From the NCBI GenBank assembly GCA_036583965.1, contig JAZBQD010000022.1:1980001-2044000 (forward strand): a stretch of 64,000 bases of DNA. Direction: 5' to 3'. Shown in pieces: positions 12,601 through 24,020 of the stretch (position 1 is the first letter of the stretch; each line of letters begins with the position of its first letter). This DNA comes from Prunella strophiata (taxonomy: Eukaryota > Chordata > Aves > Passeriformes > Prunellidae). Position numbers and translations under genes: made by a program. A model generated the notes under the pieces. The model was not told the origin of the DNA. It saw nothing but the letters and a program-made list of their open reading frames with translations, and ran no database searches.

Positions 12601-15600
12601 AAGCAAAACTTTGGTTGTCTTTATTCCTGTCAGTGTTCTCCAAGTCCATACAATTGCAGGGCATGTTTTTCCTCCAATTGAATGCTTCAATGCTCAACTT
12701 AAGATGAACTTCTGGGGCAGTGTGGGAGCCTGGGATTCCTAATGAGCCTCTGGGAGCTGCCTGTGGTCCCAGCCTGGCTCTCCAAACCAGACCTACAATA
12801 AAAACATGCCCCTCATGCAAGGAAAAAACCAATGGGCAGCACAAACCTGCAAAATTCAGGCCATGTGTTGCTCTAACAAGTCCTTTTAGAGTTTATGCTT
12901 ATTAATAAAACCACAACACTTGTCTGGCATTGCTCATCACCTCAAAGCTTTACCTTCAGCACCAAAGAAATATTAGTCAGAATCTCTCTCTTGTGTAGGT
13001 CTGGGGGGAAAAAGCTTCCAGAAATTACCTGTGGCTGACACAGCTCCTTGACCCTCATCAAGTCTACACAGGGAATGGATTCACAGCTCTCAAAAAGCCA
13101 TCCATTTTCCATCCTCTGATTCCCAAAGGGGCCTGAGGGAGCTCAGTGTAAAAGCCTGACCCCGAGGCTGCACAAACCAGCGACAGGAGTCAGGAGTTCT
13201 GTGCACCTTCTTTCACAAACATATACACAAACACACAAACAATTAGTGTCTGACTCTAAAATATTCTCTGGAGTGCTGCAAAGGAAAGCAAACTACCCTG
13301 AGTAGTGTCTGAGCTGAAAAAAGCAAAACTGATAAAGCCCAAATGAGAACGTTCCCTGACCCAGCTCGTTCCCATCTCTATTGAGAGCAGAGTGAATTAA
13401 AGGATTAGAGAGTGCCTTCAGTGCAATAACTTAGGGGATTAGTGGCACACTAGAAGACCTTCAAGGGAAATACAGGTTTAAAAGCTTTAAAAGGCAGCTC
13501 TGTGTCTAAATTGTTTGGACTGCCACAGCTGTAAAGAGACAAACTTACTCTAATACATGAGTGATCATGAAAAGTCTGCTGAAACCCCTCGAAGCATGTT
13601 TTTGGAAGCAATTCTAGGGTTGGACTCAGACCAGGGTTTTTAACCTCGTTCTCATTTAGTACCTACAGCTCGTAGATAAAAACTCATTCTGCATTACTCG
13701 AGAGCAAATCTGCTGCTTAATTCCTTTCAGAGCAGCCAGCCCCTCTCAGGAACACTGTCAGGGGAAAAGGATGGGACTACCAGGAGGAGAGGGCTGGAAA
13801 CAGAGATAAAGGAAGAGATGAGCAAAAAGTGACAGTGCTCCTCAGAGATTCCCACTGGGGTTTCCCAGGGGAACTTTTACAACTTGATTCATTTTTGATC
13901 TTGTAGGAATTCCTCACAGAGAGCACTCACTGAGTGTGGATGTTCCTGCATGTCTGGAGGAGGTGAGGCAGGTCAGGGTTTGCTGTAGAGCAAAGGGAGT
14001 CAAGGCACTGCTGCCACCTCACTCCTGCCTGAAGGGCAGTCCAATCAATTTGCCTGCAATAAAGTCACTCTACATTTTTGCTTATGAAAGGGATTCTGAG
14101 GTTTAAGCATTGTTTAATATCAAAACAATTCCAGAATTCCTCCATCACACACCACTTCCCAAGTCATTAAATTTAGTCTCGATTTTTACTAGACAATGAA
14201 GCATTGAACAAACACAGCAAAGTCTCAGCTGGAGCACTGGTGCTAAAAATAGCACAGCTGCCAGTGAATATTTCCTATAAACAGCACAGCTTTAAACATT
14301 TTGCATATCTTTTCTATGGGCATCTGTCAGCCATGCTGTTAAAATTTCAATGAAAGACTGCAAGACTTCTGTGGTGAAACAGAAAATGCCACAAAAGAGA
14401 CTTGAAAAACAAAGCAATGATCATTAAAAAGTGCAAAGCAGGAAGGTCTCCTTTTCCTGCCATTTAAAAGACACCACCCTTGGAAAAAAATACCAAAAAA
14501 ACAAGCCTATTGCTAATATTTATTACTGGGCTGCTTACTTGCCTGCTCCCAGCCCTTAAATGAAAAACAAAGTCCTGCAGAGGTGGAAAGGGAGAAATTC
14601 CACCTGGCATCCCTTGTCCAACATCACTTTTTGTTAACATGCTGCAGAACAGATTTTCAGCTAGGAAAGATCAGTGAGAGGTGAGTGCAATTTCAGTTGG
14701 CTTTAAATATAATAAAACCTCCTTGGTTGTTATGTCACTCTGGGACATGCTGGGGCAATTTTCCAATCGCTGCTTCCCTTGTCCCAAGCGAGTGCCTGAA
14801 CCTCCAAGGTATTGATTATTTGGGTATAAGCTGATCTCTCTTTTATCACTTAAAAGGTTTTGATTTCATCAAACAGAGAGACAAAGACTAAATTCCAGCT
14901 GTTTTCAACAGATGTGTATCTGAATAGCCTGTGCTGAGGAAAAAGCCCAGCCTGACCTTGACCTCCCAGCTCAGTGTTCAGTGCACTGAAATTCTGGGTT
15001 TTGCTGAAGATCAGTCAGTTTTCTCTTCACAGCAGCCATCAAAGGAAAGGAAGAAGAAAGCCTGTTTAATAAAAATCCTTTTCATAAAACACCTTGAAAA
15101 GCATCTGTGATAAACAGAACACAGAGCAAGACATTTATGTCTGAGGCTGACAGAGGCAGAAGGATCAGGAACACTAAACCTTCAAGATCAGGAACTCCAG
15201 TGTTCTCAGATTCTCAGGGCTTTGATGCCAGCTGATTGCCTGCTGAGTTTTACACAAGAAAGCCCTGAAGCCAAAGCTGCATTTGGCTCAGAGCTGGGAC
15301 TCTGAGTGGAGCACCCTGAGTGGTTTCCATCAGCAAAGGGAATTTTCAGACCACTTCCCACTGACCCCCATTCCTTCATCGTGTCCATGAGTAAGGAGAA
15401 GCAGGGAGAGATCCTGAGGAAAGCCATGGACCCAAGTGCAGTCACAAGCAGGTGCTGCTGTACTGAAAATTCTCCTCCCCTCTCTGCCTCCCAAGTACCT
15501 TCCACTACATCACATGGGCCACCTGGGAGTAATTATAATTACTGCCATGATACCTCCCACACATCTCTGAGCTGAACAGATGGTCCAGGGGTTCTGCAGG

Positions 15601-16065
15601 TAGATTTTTATCGAACTAATGTTTACCTGCAGCATGTCCTGACTGTCTGTGGAGAGCAGAGCTGGGGGTTTCAGGCACTGTCCTCCTTCCAGCAGAGATT
15701 TCCAGTGCAGTGAAGCCTGTCTGCTTTACCCACTCCCAACCAGGCCCAGTTGAAACGTGCTGGAGGCAGGATCTCATCAGCCTCCTCAGAGCAGCCTTCC
15801 CCTCCTGCTCAGCTCTGCCCTCCCCACCAGTGCCACTGGTCAGATATTGCAGCCTGGGCCTCCCAAAGGGGCAGAGTGACAAACACACTGACATGTGATG
15901 GATGTGTCAAAGGCACCAGGGCTGACCAGAGAGCTCCAGAACAGAGGGTGCCATCACATGAACCATTGAACAAGCTGCTGTCACTGCCAACAGCTCCAAG
16001 TCCTGGACATTTTTCTGCACACTGAAGCAGGCTGGCTCCATCTGGAGTCCCAACACAAAGCTCTC

Positions 16066-16089
16066 CCCTCCCTCCCTCCCTCCCTCCCT
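16066..16089. repeat. (CCCT)6 microsatellite
   Basis: Six uninterrupted CCCT units lie in intron 1 of DAB2IP, preceded by a short C/T-rich lead-in. Confidence 0.95.
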
Positions 16090-18706
16090 CAGATCCTTGC
16101 ACAGAAAATGCAAACTCTGCTCCCTTTGCCCTGCTGGAAGCACCACAGCAGCTCTTTCCTGAGGGAGTGGCTCTCTCTGTACCTCAGGAAGCAAAACCCA
16201 TTTCCCAAACTGGGTCTCAGCCCTCCCAGAGCTGTGCAAGCTGTAACCCCAGCCTGACTTTTCCTGCTGTTCCTGGGGCAGGATGGGCTCTGTCCCTCCA
16301 TCCCTACCAAGGGCTGGCAGCAGCAGCAGTGTCAGAAGGGCAGGTGTGGGTGGTGGCATTGCCACTGGGGGGAGAGTGGGCTGTGGCAGTAGATAAATAG
16401 GTGTTTTCAAACACAACTCCTGTGTGTTCAGAGCCTGGTGGATATAAACAGAGGGGGCTGGAAGAAAGCTCTGACTCACAGCACCTCAGACTCCTGGGTG
16501 CTCCAGCCTCAGCTCCAGCCCAGGCATTTGTGATCTGGGATGGATGGAGCCCAGGGAATGGTCCCACACGGGGACAGGGATCCTGTGCCAGCAGAGATCT
16601 CCTCCTCCCTGGTCAATGGGGAAGGATTGCCCAGCCCCCAGCAGGCTCCCTGTCCAAAAGCATCTGCTGAAGTGACATCCCTTGGAAAAGATCAACTTCC
16701 AGGTATCACAGCTCCTCCAGCAGAGCCCCAGGCTCACCTGAGCCCTCTGGGGATCTTGGCAAAGGGTCCAGAGACTGCAGAGTGCAAAAACTGCCAAGAG
16801 GATGTCTGGGAAACACACACGTGGCAAAGCAGACATTGCCAGTTCCTGTGAAGTAACTTCAATCCACCTGAACTTTATGGCAACCTCCCCCTAAGGATTC
16901 CTGATCTCTGAGAACCCCAGAGACAGAAACTCCACTGAGGATCAGCCTTTGGGGAGGGGGCCCTCAGCTCCCTCCTTCCTCCAGACTTGCAGGGTTTGAA
17001 TGCAACATTACATCACCCCCCAAAATCCAGAACCTGCCTCTGATTTCTGCATTCTCCACAGCCCCCAGACCCCTACAGTTCATCAATCTTCCAGTGGGAA
17101 CAAAGCTGTTAAGGAAAGTATTGCTGCTGCATTATTCCAGCACTTCCATCACCCTGCCCAGCCTGGGCAAGCCCCCTCTGACCTGCTGTACAGCCTGGCT
17201 GTGTGACACCACCACAGCACAACAAAAACAGATCAAAAATAGCGAGAAAATTCTCATCCAGCTTTGCAAATCCCTTTCAGATTTACAGATAAGAGGAGCT
17301 CAGCCACTGTTGAGAAGCAGGGGATCCCACAGACAACACAAAATACTCCAGGAGAGATCAACAGCAACAAGATTTCAGCTGGTTCAAATCCAATTTCTTA
17401 CAAAATTTCGGGCTGATTCCCATTTCCATCAAATCTGCCTGTATATTCCTCGTGTTCCTGACAAATGATGCCGCTAAGTTCACTTTGGGTTACCTAAACG
17501 AAACTGAACACATTTAGTTTGTCACAGTAACTGAAATGACAGTAAAATATTTTGGTTTTGCACAGCACACAAATAAAGAGGGAAAGGGAACTGGGACATG
17601 TTTGGGAGTTTACAAACACTCCTCCCTGACAGGCAAAACAACAAAAAAATCATGCAAAGAAAACCACTGTCTGAAGGAAAAGCTGAAGCTCAGGGACTGA
17701 TTTAGCTTCCTATTGTTTTCTCAGCAATGATTCAAAAGCCTTAAAATCATCCTGAGTGCCAGGAAAAGAGGAGAGAGGACATTGCACTGAGCTAAATCTT
17801 GAAGTGCTAGAGTCAAGTTTAAAATCTGATTCATAAATGAGAATTAACTGCAGTGAGACAAGTCCAAGCCTGGATTTGCACAGACACCTGATGTAAAGTT
17901 GCAGTTGTGCTTTTCATTCACACAATAACAAGAAAAAGGGAAATCTTTTTAGTTAATGGCTTTGATTAGGCTCACAGCGTGATAAATACACTGCCAGACT
18001 GCAGGGCAAACACAGCCCTCTCCCCTTCTTTCTGAAAAAATTCAATAGGAAAACACTCACATACTCCCACTTTTTGGCTGCTTTAACGACAGGGAAAAGA
18101 ACCAATAAACAGTTATTTCACAGCAGAAGAAAGAGAAAGGCAGAATAGGTTGTTTTAAAAATGCAACTGGGTCAGTTGCTGCCTCCAGTAGAAGGAATGG
18201 GCTGCCTGTGCCCTGCAGAAACATCTCTCAGTGGACCTCCCTCCTGCTGATGAGGACAAATAAGCCCTTTTAGAGCAGGATTTTTAAAAGTGCAAAGTGA
18301 TTTGAGGCTTCAAGTCCCACAGGTTTCTGCAATGCCTCGGGAGCACAATCTTTAGGCTCTTTGGAAAATCCTGCCCCTAAACTGTTCTCAGCTTTGTCAT
18401 CTCAACCCCCGGTGAGATGAAGAAGAAGTTCCAGCCATCCCTCTCTGCAGAGACACCATCTCCACAGCACGGCTTCCCAAAGCTCTGCAAGCATCCATCA
18501 GGCCTCCAGAGAGCTCGGAGAAGCCGTTCCCTCGCTGACACGAGATGCAGAGGGGTTAGTGGGAAGCCGGGGTTAGCGGCAGCACAGGGGGTCCCCCGCA
18601 CACTGACCTTGTGCAGAGCCCGAGCCGCTCCCGGGACCCCTCCTCATCCTCACCTACCTACGGCAGCGGGCTGAGCACGGCAAGGAAAGAGCTCGCAATT
18701 AATTAC

Positions 18707-18824
18707 CCCTGCTAAGCCTGTTCCGGCTGCGGGATCTGCTTCGCTGTCTCTGCAGTCGTGACCTCCGGAGCAGTCGGTAGTAGTAGGACGGTCTCCCAGA
18801 ACTTTTCCTGCTGTTCATGGACAT
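18707..18824 (-). CDS. DAB2IP: DAB2IP first coding exon (N-terminus)
   Basis: Read on the minus strand this exon encodes 39 residues plus the first base of a split codon. It begins MSMNSRKSSG and continues through GRPSYYYRLLRR and an Arg/Ser-rich tract (RQRSRSRSRNR). That matches the mammalian DAB2IP N-terminus as I know it (RKSTGR, SYYYRLLRR, RLQRQRSRSRSR). DAB2IP is a cytoplasmic and membrane-associated SynGAP-family RasGAP and scaffold (AIP1) acting in Ras, TNF-ASK1 and Reelin/Dab1 signalling; this segment precedes the PH domain. I chose the ATG at 18,824 because it is the first in-frame ATG: the frame stays open upstream but only from non-ATG codons. It has A at -3, and a second ATG follows two codons later. 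The exon ends AGG-G followed by a GTAATT donor (GT at 18,706-18,705), phase 1. The extreme N-terminus (MSMNS against MSAGGSA in mammals) is the only part that diverges clearly. Confidence 0.93.
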
Positions 18825-19350
18825 TTTTGGATCTATTTTACACACACACGCATGCAGGCACAGGTTCGCTCTCCCCTCTGGTACAGGAGCAAAACAGTCC
18901 CAGCGTTTTAATGAACTGGAGGGTGGTTCTTTGGAGGGGAAAGGGAGAGGGGGGAAGAGGAACTCTTCACTTGACACATTTAAAAAGAAAAACAACAAGA
19001 AGAAAACATAAAAGAGAGAGAGAGAGAGGAAAAAAAAAGCAGGCGGCACCGGAGTGCATGTCTCAGCCGAGGGAGGACTCCAAGAGAGCAAGATAAACTG
19101 TGCTAACAACTCCTGCCCCCAAAAAGATAAGGCTGCTGGAGTAGGAATAGGAAGCCGGAGCTGGCCTGGGCTCCTGAAACGTGAAGCATAGGCTGGAGGA
19201 AATCCTGGACTGGATCCTGTCCGCCAGACATCTGATCAAAGTGTCCTGGAAGGGTCCCGGCCGCTCCGCCCTGCCCCGAGCCGCAGCGCATCGCCGGGAG
19301 GAGGCGGCGGCTCTGCTGCAGGAGGGACCGCGAGAGGCTGCGCTGGGGAA
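18825..19350 (-). promoter_or_regulatory. DAB2IP: Probable DAB2IP 5' UTR and promoter within a CpG-rich block
   Basis: This lies immediately upstream of the DAB2IP start codon on the minus strand. The half farthest from the start (about 19,170-19,350) is GC- and CpG-rich. The nearer half is strongly pyrimidine-rich on the coding strand, including a (CT)8 tract and a T9 run (complement of 19,013-19,038). CpG-rich sequence also continues into the start of intron 1, to about 18,430, as expected for a CpG-island promoter. I see no convincing TATA box, and the transcription start cannot be fixed from sequence. Several ATGs occur in other frames in the putative leader, so upstream ORFs are possible if transcription starts near 19,350. 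The promoter role is inferred from position and composition. Confidence 0.6.
19013..19038. repeat. (AG)8 followed by an A-run, in the DAB2IP leader region
   Basis: Eight AG dinucleotides (19,013-19,028) are followed by G and nine A. On the DAB2IP coding strand this is a T9-C-(CT)8 polypyrimidine tract about 190 bp upstream of the start codon. It may affect promoter or leader behaviour and is likely length-polymorphic. Confidence 0.9.
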
Positions 19351-20019
19351 GGGGATAATGATTTCCTGGCCATGGGACACATGTTAATAATCATCATGGA
19401 GCAAAAGCCCCGGAAAATAAAGTGAAATTTGAGAGGGGAAAACTTTAATTAGAAGTTGAATGAACAGAGCTCCAGACTCCCCTGGAGGCCCATTTCCTTT
19501 CAACATTCAAACTGAGTTATAGCACATCCCACAAATTAGAGAAAGGGCCTATTTACCATTTGGGTCCTGATGGCAGCGAAGATTCTGCCTCCGGCTCATA
19601 TTGCTCCATAAAATTACATTGCAATGGGCAGAATTAACACTTTCAGCCATGGAAGAAAATACAACTATATATATATAGTAAACAGATAAAAAATGTCACT
19701 CCACATTTACTGTTTCAAAAGGTCAGAAGTGAATTGTCCAGAATCCTCCACCTAAGCTCCTTCCCTTGATGGCACGAAAATGACTCTGAAGGAAGTGACA
19801 GAAAATATTTCAGAGACCCAGAATGGTGGCCAAGAACTGAATGCATGGCTGCTGCTTCTCCCAGGCTGGCAGGTAACAGAGAAACTTCATCCGAGTGGGA
19901 TGAGCTGCAAAACAACATCTGCACAATAACTCCGTGTTGTGTCCTCAGCTGTCATTTTTCCCAGACTTCTGTGCAAATTTATCTTTGTGGTGTCTTAGGA
20001 CCAGACACGGGCTTGGCTG

Positions 20020-20560
20020 TGGATAGCCCCGTTCCCCCGGAGCAGGAGCTTCAGCAGGAGCTGGAAAGCTTCCCTGGATTATCCTGTCTTGTACCTCCAG
20101 TAACAAGAGGCAGAAACTGTTCCAATTCAGCAACTGCACGGGACAGGAGTCCCTTCCCCAGCACCAACCACCCTCCCTGATTTCAGGGTTTCACACATTT
20201 CCACAGTCACGGAAAACACCAGAACTCTACACGAGCCGTGCTTTCCTGCTCCCACCGAGCAGCAAACCCACAGTGTCAGCCGAGGAAGGCCCTTCCAGGA
20301 GGAAACCCGAGGCTCGCTCTTCCCTGCAGTCCATGCCTGGTTTTGAGGCCACACGGGAGGAATTCGGCGCCAGCTTTCAGGCAGTGCAGGAATGAGCGCT
20401 CGGGAGGGCAGCGACAAGTTCAGGTCAAGGAGCAGATCGCAGCTGGCCAGCGGGGGCTCCCTGGCCCGGAGGGGGACACGGCACGGGGACATCGCCCTGC
20501 GCTGCCAGCGGCACCCCCAGCACAGCCCGGCTCCGAGGAGAGCCTTCACTCACTGCTCAC
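20020..20560. promoter_or_regulatory. CpG-rich patch about 1 kb upstream of the DAB2IP promoter block
   Basis: CpG density rises again here, most strongly at 20,340-20,545, just upstream of the DAB2IP CpG block. It may be an extension of the promoter or a divergent promoter. A plus-strand ATG at 20,392 opens a 76-codon frame starting MSAREGSDKFRSRSRSQL, rich in Arg and Ser at the start. I do not recognise it and cannot support it as a gene. Confidence 0.35.
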
Positions 20561-23500
20561 CTGCCCTCCTCTTCCTAGCCAGAACCATCTTCTTGTTCAG
20601 ATTTGGGTGCATAAAAAAATAAAAATACAGGGACAACTCTAACTGTTTGCCAGATGAGCAGAGACTCATCCTGTGCAGCTGATTCAATTCCCAAATGGAG
20701 CTGAGAACATCCAGAACGCAGTGATGGGAAAGGCTGGAAATACTGAGGTTTGCTTGAAGATTTGCTGTAGACAAGAACCCAAATATTCAGGTGTCTCTCT
20801 GCAATTCTGTGTCATAATAACTGGGATGAAAGCTCTGAAGAGAGTCTTTTACAATTATGCTTTTATCACCAGAAATGTCTTTAAAACAGGCCTATCCAAT
20901 TTACTTTTGTCACTTCCCAATAGAAAAAAAGAAAAAAAGGCACCGATGGAAATGAAAGTTTAAAGAAAACCATTTTAAAAGCTCACCCAAATTTAGATGA
21001 TCTGAAAGGGGAAGGTTTGATTTTGTTTAACTGGAGCCAGGTGACTCACACTCAGAGCTCTGGGGATGTGGCAGAGGCGGCTGCCGGGGATCTCCTCAAG
21101 CTCTGAGGGAATGGGAAGTGGGAACGCTCGGGGATTTTTATTTTTAATCAGTCAGGTATCTTCAGAAACACTCATACAGGTGACCACGAAGCAGGAGAGG
21201 TTAATGAGGGACTATAAATTGTATGACAAGAGAAAGTAGCCCTATATAAAAGCATAAATAAATGGTTGGGAGTTGTGTTTCACCAGCTTGGCTCTGTCTC
21301 TTTCACTTAACAATGTTTTTGAAGGATTTAACTTCAGATGCTACAGAGCAGCAGGCAGGAAAATTAACAACCCACCTCAGGGGGGGGGATGTGACTGGGA
21401 TGGACATTTCCAATTAATCCAACACTGCTCTGTTTTCTTCCTTCTTTACTACTTTTTTTCTCTTTTTGAAAGCCACACCCTGACACAAATGCTCTGTGTA
21501 CAGCAGAATCTGCCACTCACAAATGTGGGATTATGAACTGCTCGGGAGGAAAGCTGACAGCATTAAATCTCTGTCTCTAAAATAACAAATCCCAGGCTGG
21601 CTGCTCCCTCCAAAAGGCAGCTGGATGAGCTCAGTCACAGAGCTCTGCTGGATCTTTCAGGAAGAAGAGCAATTGGAGATAAATGTAGCAGTGATTTTTG
21701 GGGTGTTAACTCCTCCTCCTCAGCACTGAACACAAACCTAACCCATGGAATTAAATATAATTAAATACATGCCGAACTGTGGTAAAATACCCAGTCTGAG
21801 GCACTGCTGGGCTTTGGCAGAGAACTCAGCTGATCTGGGTGTCACCCACTGCTGTCACCCTGCCCTTAAACCTTCCTAAACCCAGAGCCCTCAGAATTTA
21901 TGGCAAGGAACTTGAATTCCTTATTTTGAAGGTGAAAGTTTCTGTGCTCTGTCAGTGGGGTCCAGTCAGCCCCCAAACCCTGATCTGGACAGGTCTGAGG
22001 ATGCCCTGCCTTGTTCACACACAGAATTCATGGCTCTGTGTCCAGGCTGCCTCTGAGACAGCAGCTTCAGGGATTTCATTTAAGTTTCCCAGACCTTTTT
22101 CATAAAGAAGTGAACTGAAGTTTTCAAAATTTAAACTTAACAAACAACAAAAACCCCTCCAAAACTTTAACCAAACAAGAAGCTTGGCTGGCAGAGAAGA
22201 GTGGTGGGTATCAGCTTAATTTCTAATTTGCATTGAACTGCAACCCCAATTTCCCTGTCACACTGCAACCCCTCTGTCCCTGAAGAACTGTCACATTCCC
22301 CCTAAAGTCCGAGGGAAAAGGAGGAAGGGAAAATCTGTACAAAATATCTTTCCCAACCCAAGAGAAACAGGTGTTTCTGTCAGTGCCCCCAGACACTCTC
22401 AGCCTGTGCCCACCTGCTTTAGCTCAGAGCTCCAGCCCAGAGCACCCTGAGCCTCCTGGAGGATTTCCAAACTTTCTGCCTCCAGGTTCCCAGGGATACA
22501 TCAGCTCACCAGCAGAGCAGGGAGGGAGGGAATTTCCTTTGTGTGAGGCTAACTTAACTTCCAATTCAGCTGTACCCACACCAAAATCTTCAGTGACTTC
22601 TTTGTTTGAAGACTTCTAAAGGAAAGTTTCATACACACAATTAAAGTGAACTAGTCCTGTTTAGTATTTTAATGGCACATGATGATTATTTTAAGAGTGC
22701 ACATAGACAAAGTAGTTGACTTACTACCTGAGGTAGAATGCAGCTGCTTCTTGAGAGCCTTGCAACAAAATGGTTCATAGACTGGGGATCAAAATAAGAA
22801 TGAGCATTTACTTCAAATTTAGGCAGAGAATTCACTGCTCTCCATTTACTGAGTGGTGTCACAGCTACCACAACACTGTGGATTACTCTTGCTGAGTGTA
22901 TGGGGACAAAATCCAAACGTAAATGAAAAGCAGTCATTTCACATATAATAGATATTTAATGATATTAATGAGCAGAAAAAGCAGTGCCATATGAAAAAGC
23001 AAGAGGAAGAATGCACATGTGAATAATGAAATATTAAATAAGTGTTCAGGTGGTGTCCTGGAAGTTAAACCAGGACATGAATTCTTTCAGCATCACTGTT
23101 CCCTGCATGCAGACTGTGCCTGTTGTTTACTGTCATTATGGTCATTATAGACTATGACATGGCCAGAGATGCAAAGGAGGATCAATGTCCCATTGTTTGG
23201 GATCTGCATCACCACCAATTAAGAGCTGACTCCTCGTGCATGGCACTCATGGTCTAAGGAAGGGCAGAGTGTTGCACACACTGCAATAATGAAGCTCCCA
23301 AGCCCATTCCATGACTGGAGAAGTGAAGCCCTGAGTGATTTACTCAGCACCACGTGGGGCAGAGTGAGGCAGAGCCCTGCACCCCTTATCCTTGCCCAAA
23401 GAGCAAATGGAGCTTCCCCACTCCTGAGACAACTCCCTCGGGATGAAGAAGTATTAAACATAATCACCTTTTCTTCCTACAGTGTCTTTTGTCCACCAGA

Positions 23501-23589
23501 GCACAGACACTTCTGCATATTTGCTTCTGCAAATACTTGTTCAGTTTAATGTATTTAAAACACATAAACTTCCTCTTTTTCACCCAGGT

Positions 23590-23604
23590 AAAAAAAAAAA
23601 AAAA
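23590..23604. repeat. A15 homopolymer
   Basis: Fifteen consecutive A. No polyadenylation signal or retrocopy-like sequence is evident just upstream, so I call it a simple repeat. Confidence 0.95.
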
Positions 23605-23869
23605 TCCGAGAAATGTGACCAATATTAAGTGGGGAAGTCAGTTATTTGCTTCTAATAAATAATGTCCTGATTTTAAGAAAGAGTCATAATGTACTTTTAA
23701 AATGTGAATAAAAGAATTTCTCAGCTATCACTATCCAAAGAGGAAGTAAGGGAAACGACACCTCCAATTCCCAGCAAGCTGAGTTTTGGATCACATTTAA
23801 ATTTCTGCAGCTCCTTGGTGGTGGGAATTCACAAAGGCTGGCTCCAAAGAGGCACCAGGAGGAGGCCAA

Positions 23870-24020
23870 GCCGATATCCCGTGCTCTGAGTTACCCGGGG
23901 GGAGCAGAGGGGAGGGGTCTCTGGCCCAGGCAGGGCAGGGAGAGCCCCGGGGACGTTTCCTGCAGCCACCGGGAGCTCCGGGAACGGGGAGAAGCAGCGA
24001 GCCTGACTCAGAGCACGGCA
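23870..24020. promoter_or_regulatory. Small GC/CpG-rich patch
   Basis: About 150 bp of GC-rich sequence with several CCCGGG/CCGGG-type CpG motifs sits in otherwise AT-leaning upstream DNA. There is no recognisable exon. It is a candidate regulatory element only. Confidence 0.2.

Larger units (their letters stand above)
3778..18706 (-). other. DAB2IP: DAB2IP intron 1 (14.9 kb)
   Basis: This interval separates the two recognised coding exons and has a GT donor at 18,706-18,705 and an AG acceptor at 3,779-3,778, joining phase 1 to phase 1. It is mostly ordinary, moderately AT-rich intronic DNA. I see no further DAB2IP-like exon in it and no recognisable CR1 or LTR element. Listed separately are two CpG-rich patches, a (CCCT)6 microsatellite and a short CTTTCCCTG-type tandem repeat. 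The open frames in it (for example minus 15,907-16,479 and minus 6,806-7,243) have no recognisable protein character. Confidence 0.88.

Noticed and set aside
18825..19109. N-terminal extension of DAB2IP with a hydrophobic signal-like stretch
   Set aside because: The upstream in-frame segment has no ATG (it opens only from a TTG), and its hydrophobic run is just the translated polypyrimidine leader tract.
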